DNA of 39,176 bases from assembly GCA_021797085.1 (NCBI GenBank), contig JAKAAG010000008.1:1-39176 (forward strand), written 5' to 3'. Source of the DNA: Nanobdellota archaeon (GTDB lineage: Archaea; Nanobdellota; Nanobdellia; Parvarchaeales; Parvarchaeaceae). Positions 1 through 9,324 of the stretch are shown piece after piece. A program made the position numbers and the translations under genes. Below the pieces are notes generated by a model. It worked only from the letters and a program-made list of their open reading frames with translations, made no database searches and was not told where the DNA came from. Within the stretch, counting starts at the first letter, position 1, and each line of letters begins with the position of its first letter.

Positions 1-59
1 GGCATTCTAAGGGATATATTTCGAAAGGCTTTTATATAATAACATATATCTTATACGAT

Positions 60-1049
60 ATGAAAGCATGGGTTCTAAGTAAAAACGGTATAGACAATTT
101 GAATTTAAAGGAAATTCAAAAACCAGAAGTTAAAGAGGGCCAGGTTCTTGTAAAAGTAAAGGCACTTGGATTGAATCCAGTAGATTCAATGGTGATTGAT
201 TCAATACCTGTAAACGCAGAAAAAATCCCTGGAGCAGAATTTGCCGGTGAAATAGAAGAGGTAGGGCAGGGCGTAAAAGAATTAAAGAAGGGGGATAGAG
301 TAAGCATTTACAACAGGTACTTTGACGGAACATGTTCTTACTGCAAAAGTGGAAATGAAATGCTCTGCGATAATGGATACATATTCAGCATAGGATCAAA
401 TGGTGGATTGGCAGAATACATTGCTGTTGATCAAAAGAACGCATTCAAACTGCCTGCTTCAGTTGATTTTGAATTAGCTGCGAGTTTACCGGTAGCTGCG
501 CTTACCTCTTACAATGCTTTAGAAAGAGCAAAAGTACAGAAAAATGAATTTGTTGTTGTAGTCGGTGCTTCAGGAAACACGGGCATATTTGCGCTTCAAT
601 TTGCTAAAATACTTGGTGCAAAGACTATTGCTGTTTCAAGCAAGGACTGGGTAAAGGATTTCGGTGCAGACTATGTGGTTGGATATGAAAACGCGTTAGA
701 AGAAGTAAGAAAAATAACTAATTCAAAGATGGCAGACGCAGTAGTAGAATCAATAGGGGAGAAATTCTGGGATTTAGGTTATTCTCTTTTGGGCAAAAAT
801 GGTAGGATGGTTGCATTTGGAACAGAAACGGGCAGCAATGCAAAAATAGATATTTCACAGCTTTATTCAAAACAGCTTAGTATATTGGGTTCAACAGGAG
901 GATCCGTGAGACAATTTTCTGAAGTAGTAAAAAACTCAAAAGACTTGAAGGTTAAAGTCTGGAAAAAATTCAGCTTACAGGAAGCAAAGGATGCATTCAA
1001 GGAAAATAACAGCAAAGAAAAGAGTGGGAGAGTTATAATAGAGTTATAG
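60..1049 (+). CDS. Zinc-type alcohol dehydrogenase / quinone reductase-like protein (MDR superfamily)
   Basis: GAEFAGEIEEVGQGVKELKKGDRV, CSYCKSGNEMLC structural-Zn-like segment and VVVVGASGNTGIFALQFAKILGAK Rossmann motif; TATA-like tttatataat at 31-40. Confidence 0.85.
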   Translation: MKAWVLSKNGIDNLNLKEIQKPEVKEGQVLVKVKALGLNPVDSMVIDSIPVNAEKIPGAEFAGEIEEVGQGVKELKKGDRVSIYNRYFDGTCSYCKSGNEMLCDNGYIFSIGSNGGLAEYIAVDQKNAFKLPASVDFELAASLPVAALTSYNALERAKVQKNEFVVVVGASGNTGIFALQFAKILGAKTIAVSSKDWVKDFGADYVVGYENALEEVRKITNSKMADAVVESIGEKFWDLGYSLLGKNGRMVAFGTETGSNAKIDISQLYSKQLSILGSTGGSVRQFSEVVKNSKDLKVKVWKKFSLQEAKDAFKENNSKEKSGRVIIEL

Positions 1050-1214
1050 AGCTTAAAAGATAGCTAATGTTTCTCTTGACCTATCATTAATTTTTACTTA
1101 ACAATATTTTATTTGCCACGGTAAATACAGCAATGCTTTTTGTGTTTAGTCTTATATAAAATATATCACTTTATAATAGTAAAGTATTTATATAACCTTT
1201 ATCTATAGATATAA

Positions 1215-1787
1215 ATGAAAAAGTTATCTGAGATAATATCTAAAGTACCTAAAACACTGACAGGCAAAAAGGAAGTAATAATAGTCGGAGAAGAGCACCC
1301 AAATTTAGAGCATAAATACAGGGAAATGGAAATACTTGAGAGATACAAGCCAGCTTACCTTTTGTGGGAAGGATACAAAGAAGGAAAAATTGATGAGAAG
1401 GGAATGTTACTGTACAATAAAGCAAGAGAAAATGGAACGGAGATAATAAACCATGACATTGATTTTAAAGGCAGGCTTCCTTTCACAAAAGAGTTAAACG
1501 AGCTTGATAGAAACCATTACACTGACTTTAAAAAAGAGGAGGAAAGAATTGAAAAATCAAAGTATTATCTGGAAAAGTACGACTCTTGGATAGACGCTAT
1601 AAATCCTAAAAGAGAACAGTACATGTTTGATAACATAAAAAAATACGTAGAAAAAAACAATTACAATGAAAAACCGATAGTAGTTGTAACTGGAAGAAAC
1701 CATCTCAAAGGAATATCAGAAAAACTTGATAATGAGGGGATAAGTTACAAGAAAATCGACCTTTCTTCATATAAAAAAAGATATTAG
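1215..1787 (+). CDS. TraB/TIKI-like (PrgY-type) domain protein
   Basis: VIIVGEEHPN, later REQYMFDNIKKYV and VVVTGRNHLKGI resemble the GEeH ... R..M ... G..H.. layout of TraB/TIKI-like proteins. Confidence 0.5.
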   Translation: MKKLSEIISKVPKTLTGKKEVIIVGEEHPNLEHKYREMEILERYKPAYLLWEGYKEGKIDEKGMLLYNKARENGTEIINHDIDFKGRLPFTKELNELDRNHYTDFKKEEERIEKSKYYLEKYDSWIDAINPKREQYMFDNIKKYVEKNNYNEKPIVVVTGRNHLKGISEKLDNEGISYKKIDLSSYKKRY

Positions 1788-1824
1788 AGAAAAGGCAAGA
1801 GCAGGCTAATTTCAAGAAAAAAAT

Positions 1825-2562
1825 TCAATTTTTACTCATGATTCTTTCAAAATCAGATATATCGTTTATTATCAGATCTGGCTCATACTTACTGTTTTCA
1901 TTTGATCGTATGTAGCCTGTAAACAGAACTGCCTTCATCCCCGATTCTTTTGCGTTCTGTATGTCTAAATCAGGCCTGTCTCCCACCATTATTATGTCCT
2001 TTGTGCTTAATCCTAAAAGTTTCGCAGTTTCTATGAATGGTTTAACGCCATCTTTTGCCTTTGAGAATGGTATTGTCTCTCCAGCTATTACTATGATATC
2101 AAAATAGTTGTGGAATGGAACCCTATTTATCCTTTCAGCCTTTAAGCCGTTTACGGAATCCCTCTCGCTTAAAAGCGCCAGTTTTTTACCTTCTTGTTTA
2201 AGTTTTCTTAGCAAACCTTCTGTTTTACTTGAAAATTTCTGGTTCTCTAATACATAGTTATAGAATACCTGCTTGTAATGCTCTTTTTCTTCCTCACCTA
2301 ATTTTATTGACTCCCTGCTTGCTATGAGCGGTATCCATTCTGCATGATCATATGATGTCTTTGATTTGGACAATTCCGCTATCTTTTCTTGCTGGAAAAC
2401 ATTTGCTTCGGAAATAAGCTTTTCTTTGTCTACGTTGAATTTTTCGGCCATTTCAGAAAAGACTCTATTATATGCCTCGGATACCGTTGTTTTTGTATCG
2501 ACCAAGGTGTTATCAAAATCAAACACCACTCCCTTAAAATCAATTCTGCTCTTAGTAAGCAT
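1825..2562 (-). CDS. HAD-superfamily hydrolase
   Basis: VVFDFDNTLVDT (motif I), LALLSERDS, GDRPDLDIQNAKESGMKAVLF (motif IV). Confidence 0.88.
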   Translation of the reverse strand: MLTKSRIDFKGVVFDFDNTLVDTKTTVSEAYNRVFSEMAEKFNVDKEKLISEANVFQQEKIAELSKSKTSYDHAEWIPLIASRESIKLGEEEKEHYKQVFYNYVLENQKFSSKTEGLLRKLKQEGKKLALLSERDSVNGLKAERINRVPFHNYFDIIVIAGETIPFSKAKDGVKPFIETAKLLGLSTKDIIMVGDRPDLDIQNAKESGMKAVLFTGYIRSNENSKYEPDLIINDISDFERIMSKN

Positions 2563-2625
2563 TAATTATTTAAGATATGTGCTCGTTATTAAGCTTTTCT
2601 TTCTGTAAAGGATAGTAAAGTGACT

Positions 2626-3717
2626 TCATTTGTAGAAAGGTATTATGATAAGGATTATTTCAATTACAAATAGAAGTATGACTATCCATTCTAAAAATGA
2701 ACTTGTGTCCTCTGATACCTGGCTCTGTATAAAACTGCGTATGTTTACCAGCATTTCAAATGTCGTTTCCAGCCTTTTTGCTAGGTCAGTAAGACGGAAA
2801 GCATCTGAAAGAAGGGAGTAAAGCCTGGCAAGATACCACTCACCAAAGCTCATAATTATCTGGTTTATGCCTTCGACAAGATCCTTGTACTCTGCGTAGA
2901 AATCGCTTATCTCCTTGCTTAGCTTTATCAAATTCCTTCTGGTGAATACCATATAAATCGGATTCCTGCTCATGTTTAGGAAACGGCTATTTACGGTGTC
3001 TATCATCTTGTTCACTTCATTCTGGTATACCCTGTATTCCAAAAGTTGTATGTTTGCTGTATCAGCAACCATTATTTCATTCTCATAATTGCTTGTGTTT
3101 GATGTAAGAAACATAGCATCCCAGTCAACTATGACTGAATCGCAGCCGTAGTATGACAAATTCCTCTTTATAGTATTTGTAACATATTCCTTTGAAAGTT
3201 CTTTGTAATTCTGTTCATCCAGCAATATACCTGCAATTAGCTCCTTGTTTTTTTCTACAAAGTTATCGGCACATTGCTCTAAGAAGTATGACCTATACAT
3301 CTCGAATATTCTCTTTTCCTTTATCTGCATGCGCTTTGAAAGTGTTTTTTCTATTCTAACTTTAGTGTCCTCTGCCAGTTCCTTAAACCTATTTTCAAAT
3401 CTTTTATCAAAGGTTATACTCTCCAGCAAAGCCGTATTAAGATTTGAAAGAGAGGAACGAACTCTAACGGCCATTGCACCAACAGAGTAGATTACGCATT
3501 GAATGTTCACTGGAATCGTTATGCTGTCGAATTTCACTTCTTTTTTACCCGCATTAATTATTAAAGGAAGCTCAAACGGGTTTAGTCCCTCCGGCACCGC
3601 TTTTCCATACTCATAAAAAGAGAATTCCTCCGCTCCCTTGAAATAGTTCTTTACTTGCTCTAGGTTTATTTCATCCGCAAAATCGTAAAAATAGCTGTAG
3701 ATTATCTCTCCTTTCAT
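2626..3717 (-). CDS. Membrane-anchored protein, possibly RMD1/RMND1 (DUF155)-like
   Basis: C-terminal coiled region followed by SSFLEWIVILLFVIEIILIIIPFYK, like the LEwiII.LI.iEv tail of DUF155 proteins; N-terminal half divergent. Confidence 0.42.
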   Translation of the reverse strand: MKGEIIYSYFYDFADEINLEQVKNYFKGAEEFSFYEYGKAVPEGLNPFELPLIINAGKKEVKFDSITIPVNIQCVIYSVGAMAVRVRSSLSNLNTALLESITFDKRFENRFKELAEDTKVRIEKTLSKRMQIKEKRIFEMYRSYFLEQCADNFVEKNKELIAGILLDEQNYKELSKEYVTNTIKRNLSYYGCDSVIVDWDAMFLTSNTSNYENEIMVADTANIQLLEYRVYQNEVNKMIDTVNSRFLNMSRNPIYMVFTRRNLIKLSKEISDFYAEYKDLVEGINQIIMSFGEWYLARLYSLLSDAFRLTDLAKRLETTFEMLVNIRSFIQSQVSEDTSSFLEWIVILLFVIEIILIIIPFYK

Positions 3718-3816
3718 AAAGGATGATTTAGGACTGCTTTAATTATATACTTGCCTCATATTTTATTAATCACTTGCTGATAAACATTTTTATATAATTT
3801 AAAATCTAAAAAGGAA

Positions 3817-4488
3817 ATGAAAAACAAAGACCTAAACAAAATACTGAAAGACGGCACGGAGTACAAACGCTTCTTATTTGAAAATTTTGGCATAAAAGAG
3901 GATATTCAAATCGTAAAAAATGTGCTTCCTTACTACATTTACAGCATGGCATATTCTGTAGGACGCAACAAAATATGGGTATCAAATGAAACTAAGCGTA
4001 TAATGTACATCATAGCAGAGAAGGATGAACTTAAAGAACTTAGAGAAGGATGCAGGTTCATAATACAGCATGAGCTGGGGCATTCTCATGATGTAAAAGA
4101 CAAAAATAAAAACGTCAGGGACTATTTCCACAGGCTACTTTACATTAACAGCGGAAATTACACCATAGACTGCTTTCCGGAATCGGAAGCAACAAGGTAT
4201 GCGCTTTCAAAATCAAACAACTACATAGAAGCGCTTGCAGGGTTCTTAGCCATATCTACCTTTTTATACAAAACGGATGTAAAAACAAGCATAGAAGTAT
4301 ACTCTGAACATTTCTCAAACTCAAATATAAAGGAGGAGGAAAAAAGAATGGTTTTGAATTCTTTAAGCAGTTTCAAACTTTCCGATGAAAACTATGAAAA
4401 AATATTGAGGAAGACGGAGATATATCTGGGTAAATTAAATGACAAGCTTGCAAGAAGCCTTCTGTATAAAGTAAGGAATAAAAACTAA
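3817..4488 (+). CDS. Putative zinc metallopeptidase-like protein (HExxH)
   Basis: FIIQHELGHSHD gives HExxH; downstream FPESEATRYAL could supply a Glu ligand; TATA-like tttttatataat about 25 nt before ATG. Confidence 0.5.
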   Translation: MKNKDLNKILKDGTEYKRFLFENFGIKEDIQIVKNVLPYYIYSMAYSVGRNKIWVSNETKRIMYIIAEKDELKELREGCRFIIQHELGHSHDVKDKNKNVRDYFHRLLYINSGNYTIDCFPESEATRYALSKSNNYIEALAGFLAISTFLYKTDVKTSIEVYSEHFSNSNIKEEEKRMVLNSLSSFKLSDENYEKILRKTEIYLGKLNDKLARSLLYKVRNKN

Positions 4489-4504
4489 AAAGCAAAGATA
4501 AGAT

Positions 4505-5002
4505 TTATGCTTTTAAGTAATGGTTTATGAATACTCCGTAACATTCATCGTTTGGAAGGAATCTCCTTACAACTTTTTCCCAACCTTTGCTTCCCACCAA
4601 ACTTCTTACCAGACTAGAGCTTACAACTGACAGATCCTCTGGCGGTATGAGGAAAATTGTTGTTATCTTTTCATTCAATCTGCTATTTATATATTGTATC
4701 CCTTTTTCATATTCTAAGTCAGTTTCCGTTCTTATGCCCCTTATTATATAAGAAGCGTTTATCTTGACGGCATAGTCTACCAAAAGTTCTCCTTTGAATG
4801 AGTCTACCCTTACGTTTTTATAGTCTTTTGTCGCAGAAAAAAGCATTTTCTTCTTTTCCTCCAGTGAAAAGTCCTCCTTTTTCTGCTGGTTCTCGCCTAC
4901 TGCAACTACCAATTTATCAAACAATTCTGCAGCCCTTTTTATAACCCACTCATGCCCTATGGTTATAGGATCAAAGCTGCCTGCATAGACTGCCTTTTTC
5001 AT
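4505..5002 (-). CDS. coaD: Phosphopantetheine adenylyltransferase, bacterial CoaD type
   Basis: AGSFDPITIGHEWVIKRAAELFDKLVVAVGENQQKK, ASYIIRGIRTETDLEYEKGIQYINSRL, SVVSSSLVRSL. Confidence 0.88.
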   Translation of the reverse strand: MKKAVYAGSFDPITIGHEWVIKRAAELFDKLVVAVGENQQKKEDFSLEEKKKMLFSATKDYKNVRVDSFKGELLVDYAVKINASYIIRGIRTETDLEYEKGIQYINSRLNEKITTIFLIPPEDLSVVSSSLVRSLVGSKGWEKVVRRFLPNDECYGVFINHYLKA

Positions 5003-5124
5003 AGTATATTTAATGCAGACCGATTTAAAAAAGCTAAGGTGTTTTTCATGAACGGCATTTATTAGTTAATGAAACTTAATCACTAAATAAAAAAGTTTAA
5101 TACTTTGCAAACTTATTTGACGTT

Positions 5125-5643
5125 ATGAAAGAGTTCTCTGGAAAGCGTTTTCAGGTAGAAACAAAGAAAGTGAAACTACCAAACGGCCACATAATGAGAC
5201 TTGAGAAGGTAAGCTCTAAGGAAATAGCGCTTGTTTTGCCTATAGTTAATAATGACAAAATTGCGGTAATAAAGCAATACAGGCCCGCAATAAAAAAATG
5301 GCTTTATGAATTCCCTGCAGGGTTAATCGAAAGAAATGAAACTCCAATAAAGGCAGCAAGGCGCGAGCTTGAAGAGGAAACTGGGCTTATATGCAAAAAT
5401 ATAAAAAAGGCAGGAGGCATGTTTACTTCTCCCGGTTTTTCAAACGAGTTCATGCACATATTTTTAGCTGATTGCACTGTTGGAGGAAAGCAAAACCTTG
5501 AGCCAGCGGAGAACATAATTGTTCGTTTAATACCTGCCAAAAAAATAATTTATATGGTAAAGAAGGGCATGTTTGTTAATGGCCCTGCACTAAGTGCAAT
5601 ATTATTTGGATTGATTTACAGAAAGGATTTGCCACTGAAATAA
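5125..5643 (+). CDS. NUDIX hydrolase (ADP-ribose pyrophosphatase-like)
   Basis: Nudix box GLIERNETPIKAARRELEEETGL. Confidence 0.92.
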   Translation: MKEFSGKRFQVETKKVKLPNGHIMRLEKVSSKEIALVLPIVNNDKIAVIKQYRPAIKKWLYEFPAGLIERNETPIKAARRELEEETGLICKNIKKAGGMFTSPGFSNEFMHIFLADCTVGGKQNLEPAENIIVRLIPAKKIIYMVKKGMFVNGPALSAILFGLIYRKDLPLK

Positions 5644-5669
5644 TAAATTTTTAAAAACAACTAAAGGGT

Positions 5670-6143
5670 TTATGTGCTTTTTCCTGCTATGGTGCCGGTT
5701 GTGTTATAAGTAGCTTTAAGGCTAGATGACACATCTGAGTACTCCAGTACTGAAGCGAAACGAAAGGTCACCGCAGGAGCCGGACAGCTTATGCCTTTTA
5801 TGTTGATGTTGTAAAAATGGCCTCTTATTACCTGCATATTATTCAAATTAAAGGTTCCTGAAGTAATGTTGGAGCCAAGCGCAGACGTGAAGGTTATCTG
5901 TTTAAGATAACCGTACTCAACATTTCCTGAAAATAAAACCTGCATGCTGAAGGTCAGCTCTGTTGAATTGCATATAGCCGCGGATATTGAGAATGGAGAA
6001 AAGCCTGTAGAAGTCGGTGTAACGGATCTGCTTGGGCTGAAAACGCCCATTGAATAAAGAAAAACCATGACCACAACTATTATCAAAACCGCCCAGCCAT
6101 AAGTCATCATGTATTCTATAGCGGCTTGGGCACGTTTTGCCAT
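5670..6143 (-). CDS. Class III signal-peptide type IV pilin-like protein
   Basis: MAKRAQAAIEYMMTYGWAVLIIVVVMVFLYSMG followed by STGFSPFSISAAIC module. Confidence 0.85.
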   Translation of the reverse strand: MAKRAQAAIEYMMTYGWAVLIIVVVMVFLYSMGVFSPSRSVTPTSTGFSPFSISAAICNSTELTFSMQVLFSGNVEYGYLKQITFTSALGSNITSGTFNLNNMQVIRGHFYNINIKGISCPAPAVTFRFASVLEYSDVSSSLKATYNTTGTIAGKST

Positions 6144-6326
6144 TTTAAATATAGGCTTTAAATAAATTAAAAGCTTTGCTAGAATAATTTGTCAAGAAAA
6201 GTTTTGGATATTTTAAAGACCTTCTAAAAATTGCAAAGAATGATTCTTTTAGAATTCTTAATAGTTTAACAATTAAATCTAATCCTTTAAAAACAGAAAG
6301 AAAAAAATAAAAAAATCAAATCATTT

Positions 6327-6815
6327 TTAGCTGCTACCTGTTCCTACTAAGGTTCCTGTTGCGTAATAAGTTGCAGTACCTGCAGAATTTTTCACACTAA
6401 ATGACAAGTTTCCTGGAGCACTGAATGCTATCCCAGAACCTGTGCAACCTACATTTGTAGCGTTTATTACAAAGCTAGTTCCTGTAGTCACTGTGGGGAA
6501 AGTACCCGTAGCAGTTGTTACGGATTTAGCCCCAGAGAAATTTAGCCCAGTTGGCGAACTAAGTGTAAGACCTGTTACCTTTGCAGATGTGGCTCCGCCA
6601 GGTAATGGTCCAACGCTGAAGGCTACCGCTAAATAACTTGGAGTGCACACGGTCGAACTTACTGTGAACGGTGCAAATCCGCTACTTGTTGCAGTTACGC
6701 TTGCTCTAGGGTTAAAAATACCCATAGAGTACAGGATTACAGCTACGATGACTATGATCAGTATTGCCCAACCATAAGTCATCATGTACTCTAATGCTGA
6801 CTGTCCTTTTGCCAT
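6327..6815 (-). CDS. Class III signal-peptide type IV pilin-like protein (paralog of 5670..6143)
   Basis: MAKGQSALEYMMTYGWAILIIVIVAVILYSMG then SSGFAPFTVSSTVC; ends ATGTLVGTGSS. Confidence 0.87.
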   Translation of the reverse strand: MAKGQSALEYMMTYGWAILIIVIVAVILYSMGIFNPRASVTATSSGFAPFTVSSTVCTPSYLAVAFSVGPLPGGATSAKVTGLTLSSPTGLNFSGAKSVTTATGTFPTVTTGTSFVINATNVGCTGSGIAFSAPGNLSFSVKNSAGTATYYATGTLVGTGSS

Positions 6816-6882
6816 GATTATATAAAAAATTACTGGTATTTAAACATTCATATTTTACTCTTTCAAAAAGTAAAAATAAGGA

Positions 6883-7536
6883 TTAACCTATTGAAAATGG
6901 CAGATCAACGTAAATGCTGGGATTGCTGACGCTTGTTGCCACATAATTGTAGATTCCTGCAGGCAAAGCTATTGATTTTGTGTTTGCAAAGTAGGTGAAA
7001 GGAGAATTGCCTACAGCTAATTGCTTAATTGTTCCATTTGAAAAATCAAGTGAAAGGTTAACCTTTCCGGTAAATCCACCTATGAAAAGGTAATTTGGCA
7101 GGTTATCAGAATAGTTTGCGTACTCATAAGCTAATGCAGTATAAGTTGAATTTGTATACAGGGCAAGGTTTGACAGCCCGAATGACTCGTTTTCAGTGAG
7201 CATAGTGTTTGCTCCACAGGATGTTAAATCCTGTCCAGCCAAAAGCTTGCCACCGTAAAGAGAACTCTGATATATTATTATAACCCCATTAGAAATGTTT
7301 ATCGTGTAATTTTCAAAGGATGTAAATTGAAGCAATGGGAGGTATTCAACGGTTTGCAGGCCGTTGGAATCTGCAATTGAGTTTATGGAATCGGCTATCT
7401 CATTGCATATGCCGTTCATTTTAGAAACTGTAGGATTGCCTGCAGATATGTGCGTGAAGAAGACCGCTATGAATGCTATCAATACCAGAACAAACGACAC
7501 ATCTATAACGAATTCAAAGGAAAATTGCCCTCTCAT
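6883..7536 (-). CDS. Class III signal-peptide / pilin-like surface protein
   Basis: MRGQFSFEFVIDVSFVLVLIAFIAVFF: RGQ-x-S-x-E motif plus hydrophobic stretch. Confidence 0.75.
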   Translation of the reverse strand: MRGQFSFEFVIDVSFVLVLIAFIAVFFTHISAGNPTVSKMNGICNEIADSINSIADSNGLQTVEYLPLLQFTSFENYTINISNGVIIIYQSSLYGGKLLAGQDLTSCGANTMLTENESFGLSNLALYTNSTYTALAYEYANYSDNLPNYLFIGGFTGKVNLSLDFSNGTIKQLAVGNSPFTYFANTKSIALPAGIYNYVATSVSNPSIYVDLPFSIG

Positions 7537-7553
7537 ATTTAGATTAAAAGCAG

Positions 7554-7567
7554 AGTATATTTATACT
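7554..7567. promoter_or_regulatory. Symmetric TATA-like element AGTATA-TT-TATACT in a divergent intergenic region
   Basis: Perfect inverted repeat; its center is about 24 nt from the minus-strand ATG (7536) and about 27 nt from the plus-strand GTG (7588). Confidence 0.5.
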
Positions 7568-7587
7568 ATTTCCTATCTAATTAAGAC

Positions 7588-8322
7588 GTGGGGGAGAGAA
7601 GACTTGAGGAATTGCTTATCGAGAATACCATAGACAATAATCCGTCTATTTTTCACAAATTGATGCAGGTTTCTACATTCTCTTACATAGAAAAAAAGAG
7701 GGAGATAGACTATGCTGATGCAGAATATCCATTGCAAATTTACAGGAAGAGGATGAATTATTCTGTAAATGAAAATGAAAAGAAAAAGCTGAAGACAGAC
7801 AAATGGAATGCGGACCTTGTTTTGCTTTACAATGACAACGGGAAAAGAATATGCGAGATAGTTGAGATAGAAACTATAAAGGCAGACGAACTGCTGCACC
7901 ACAGAAAAAAGAACATTTTGAAGAAGATAAGAACCGTTGAGAGGGCATACAATGCCGTTGAGTTAAATGAGATATTAAAGGTTGATGAGATAAGGTTTTC
8001 ACTATCATTGAACGCTGCGCATTTAACCGAAAATGAAAGATATAGGGTGGCAAGAAGAATTGGCAGCAAGATAGTAGAGGAAAGGAATGCCGATTACAAG
8101 GATGAAAAGGTAAGCTTATACAAGATTTACATGCTAAAAGACAATGTCTGGGATTACTGCCCAGAAAGCGAGGAGAAGGAGTTTTTGATGAGCTACAACT
8201 TGGCAATGCGTAAGAACTCTTGGAAAAACCCTCTGAAGAAGGTTATGGCGCAGCTTTACTACAATTTAAAGGATGACAGTAAAGTAAAGGCATTGTACGA
8301 AAGGCATTACTTCAAAAGATAG
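7588..8322 (+). CDS. Hypothetical protein, possible PD-(D/E)xK-like fold
   Basis: Long ORF with GTG start; KWNADLVLLYNDNGKRICEIVEIET gives a D-x(n)-E-x-E pattern; fold is speculative. Confidence 0.6.
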   Translation: MGERRLEELLIENTIDNNPSIFHKLMQVSTFSYIEKKREIDYADAEYPLQIYRKRMNYSVNENEKKKLKTDKWNADLVLLYNDNGKRICEIVEIETIKADELLHHRKKNILKKIRTVERAYNAVELNEILKVDEIRFSLSLNAAHLTENERYRVARRIGSKIVEERNADYKDEKVSLYKIYMLKDNVWDYCPESEEKEFLMSYNLAMRKNSWKNPLKKVMAQLYYNLKDDSKVKALYERHYFKR

Positions 8323-8387
8323 GGGCAAAAGCCTTTAAAAGCCAAAATACATTAAGAATTAATAAAATCAAAGGCTATGGATTCTTT

Positions 8388-9323
8388 ATGGGCATAAGAA
8401 ACAAGGTAAGCAAAACTATAGACAATGTGGTTGAGTATTACCTGCGAAACTACAGAAAGATGGTGTTCATACCCATAATATTCGTGATATTCTTCGCTTC
8501 TTTTATAGGTTATTACTACCATGTGCATGGAATGCCAGTGAATGAGGGAATCTCACTAGCTGGTGGTACAAATATTGTTGTAAGCACTAACCAGAGCATT
8601 TCGCCGACGCTGATAGCCAGCTCCTTAGGAACGGATTTGAAGCAGCCAGTTACAGTGAGCATTGTAAAGGCCCCCTTCACAAATACCATAACAGGGTACT
8701 CAATAACTGTTGGAAAGAACGTTAACACTACGTTGCTGGAAAGCAGCCTTTCAAGCATACTTAAAATACCAATAAACGGCAAGGACTCAAGCGTTGATTT
8801 TGTAAGCGCGACTTTAGCGCAAAGCTCTCTTTACAGCTCTTTCATACTTCTTGGTATAGCATTCATCCTTGTAGCCGCGGTTTCTCTTTTCTACTTTAGA
8901 AGCATATGGCAGGCCTTTTCAAACGTGATAAGCATAATAAGCGACATAATAAACATAGTAGGGGTGCTTGACATAATAGGCTTCAGTTTTTCAACGGCTT
9001 CCATAGCAGGCATACTCATGATAATGGGCTATTCTGCTGACAGGAACATAATCTTGGCTACAAACATACTGAAAAGGGAGGAGGCAAGCATGCGATACCG
9101 TCTTGTCAAGACGATAAAAACCTCGCTTACAATGGATGCCGCTGCATTGGTAACCTTCCTTATACTTTTCCTAGGAACGACAAACTCAACGCTGCATGAG
9201 ATAGCGATAATACTTATAATCGGAGTTATATTTGATGATTTCACCGTGTGGATACTGAATGGCTCTACACAGCTGTACGGCTTAAAATACAAGGAAGCAG
9301 AAAAGCAGGTGGCAAAGGCATAA
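8388..9323 (+). CDS. secF: Protein translocase subunit SecF
   Basis: N-terminal TM, GISLAGGTNIVVST, C-terminal multi-TM with ADRNIILATNILKREE and DDFTVWILNG. Confidence 0.87.
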   Translation: MGIRNKVSKTIDNVVEYYLRNYRKMVFIPIIFVIFFASFIGYYYHVHGMPVNEGISLAGGTNIVVSTNQSISPTLIASSLGTDLKQPVTVSIVKAPFTNTITGYSITVGKNVNTTLLESSLSSILKIPINGKDSSVDFVSATLAQSSLYSSFILLGIAFILVAAVSLFYFRSIWQAFSNVISIISDIINIVGVLDIIGFSFSTASIAGILMIMGYSADRNIILATNILKREEASMRYRLVKTIKTSLTMDAAALVTFLILFLGTTNSTLHEIAIILIIGVIFDDFTVWILNGSTQLYGLKYKEAEKQVAKA

Positions 9324-9324
9324 T

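Noticed and set aside
6442-6636. Plus-strand ORF opposite the pilin at 6327..6815
   Set aside because: Antisense to a gene with clear class III signal peptide and paralog; composition looks like a shadow ORF
7573-8206. Minus-strand ORFs at 7573..7902 and 7874..8206
   Set aside because: Antisense to 7588..8322, which has a promoter-like element and a normal charged protein
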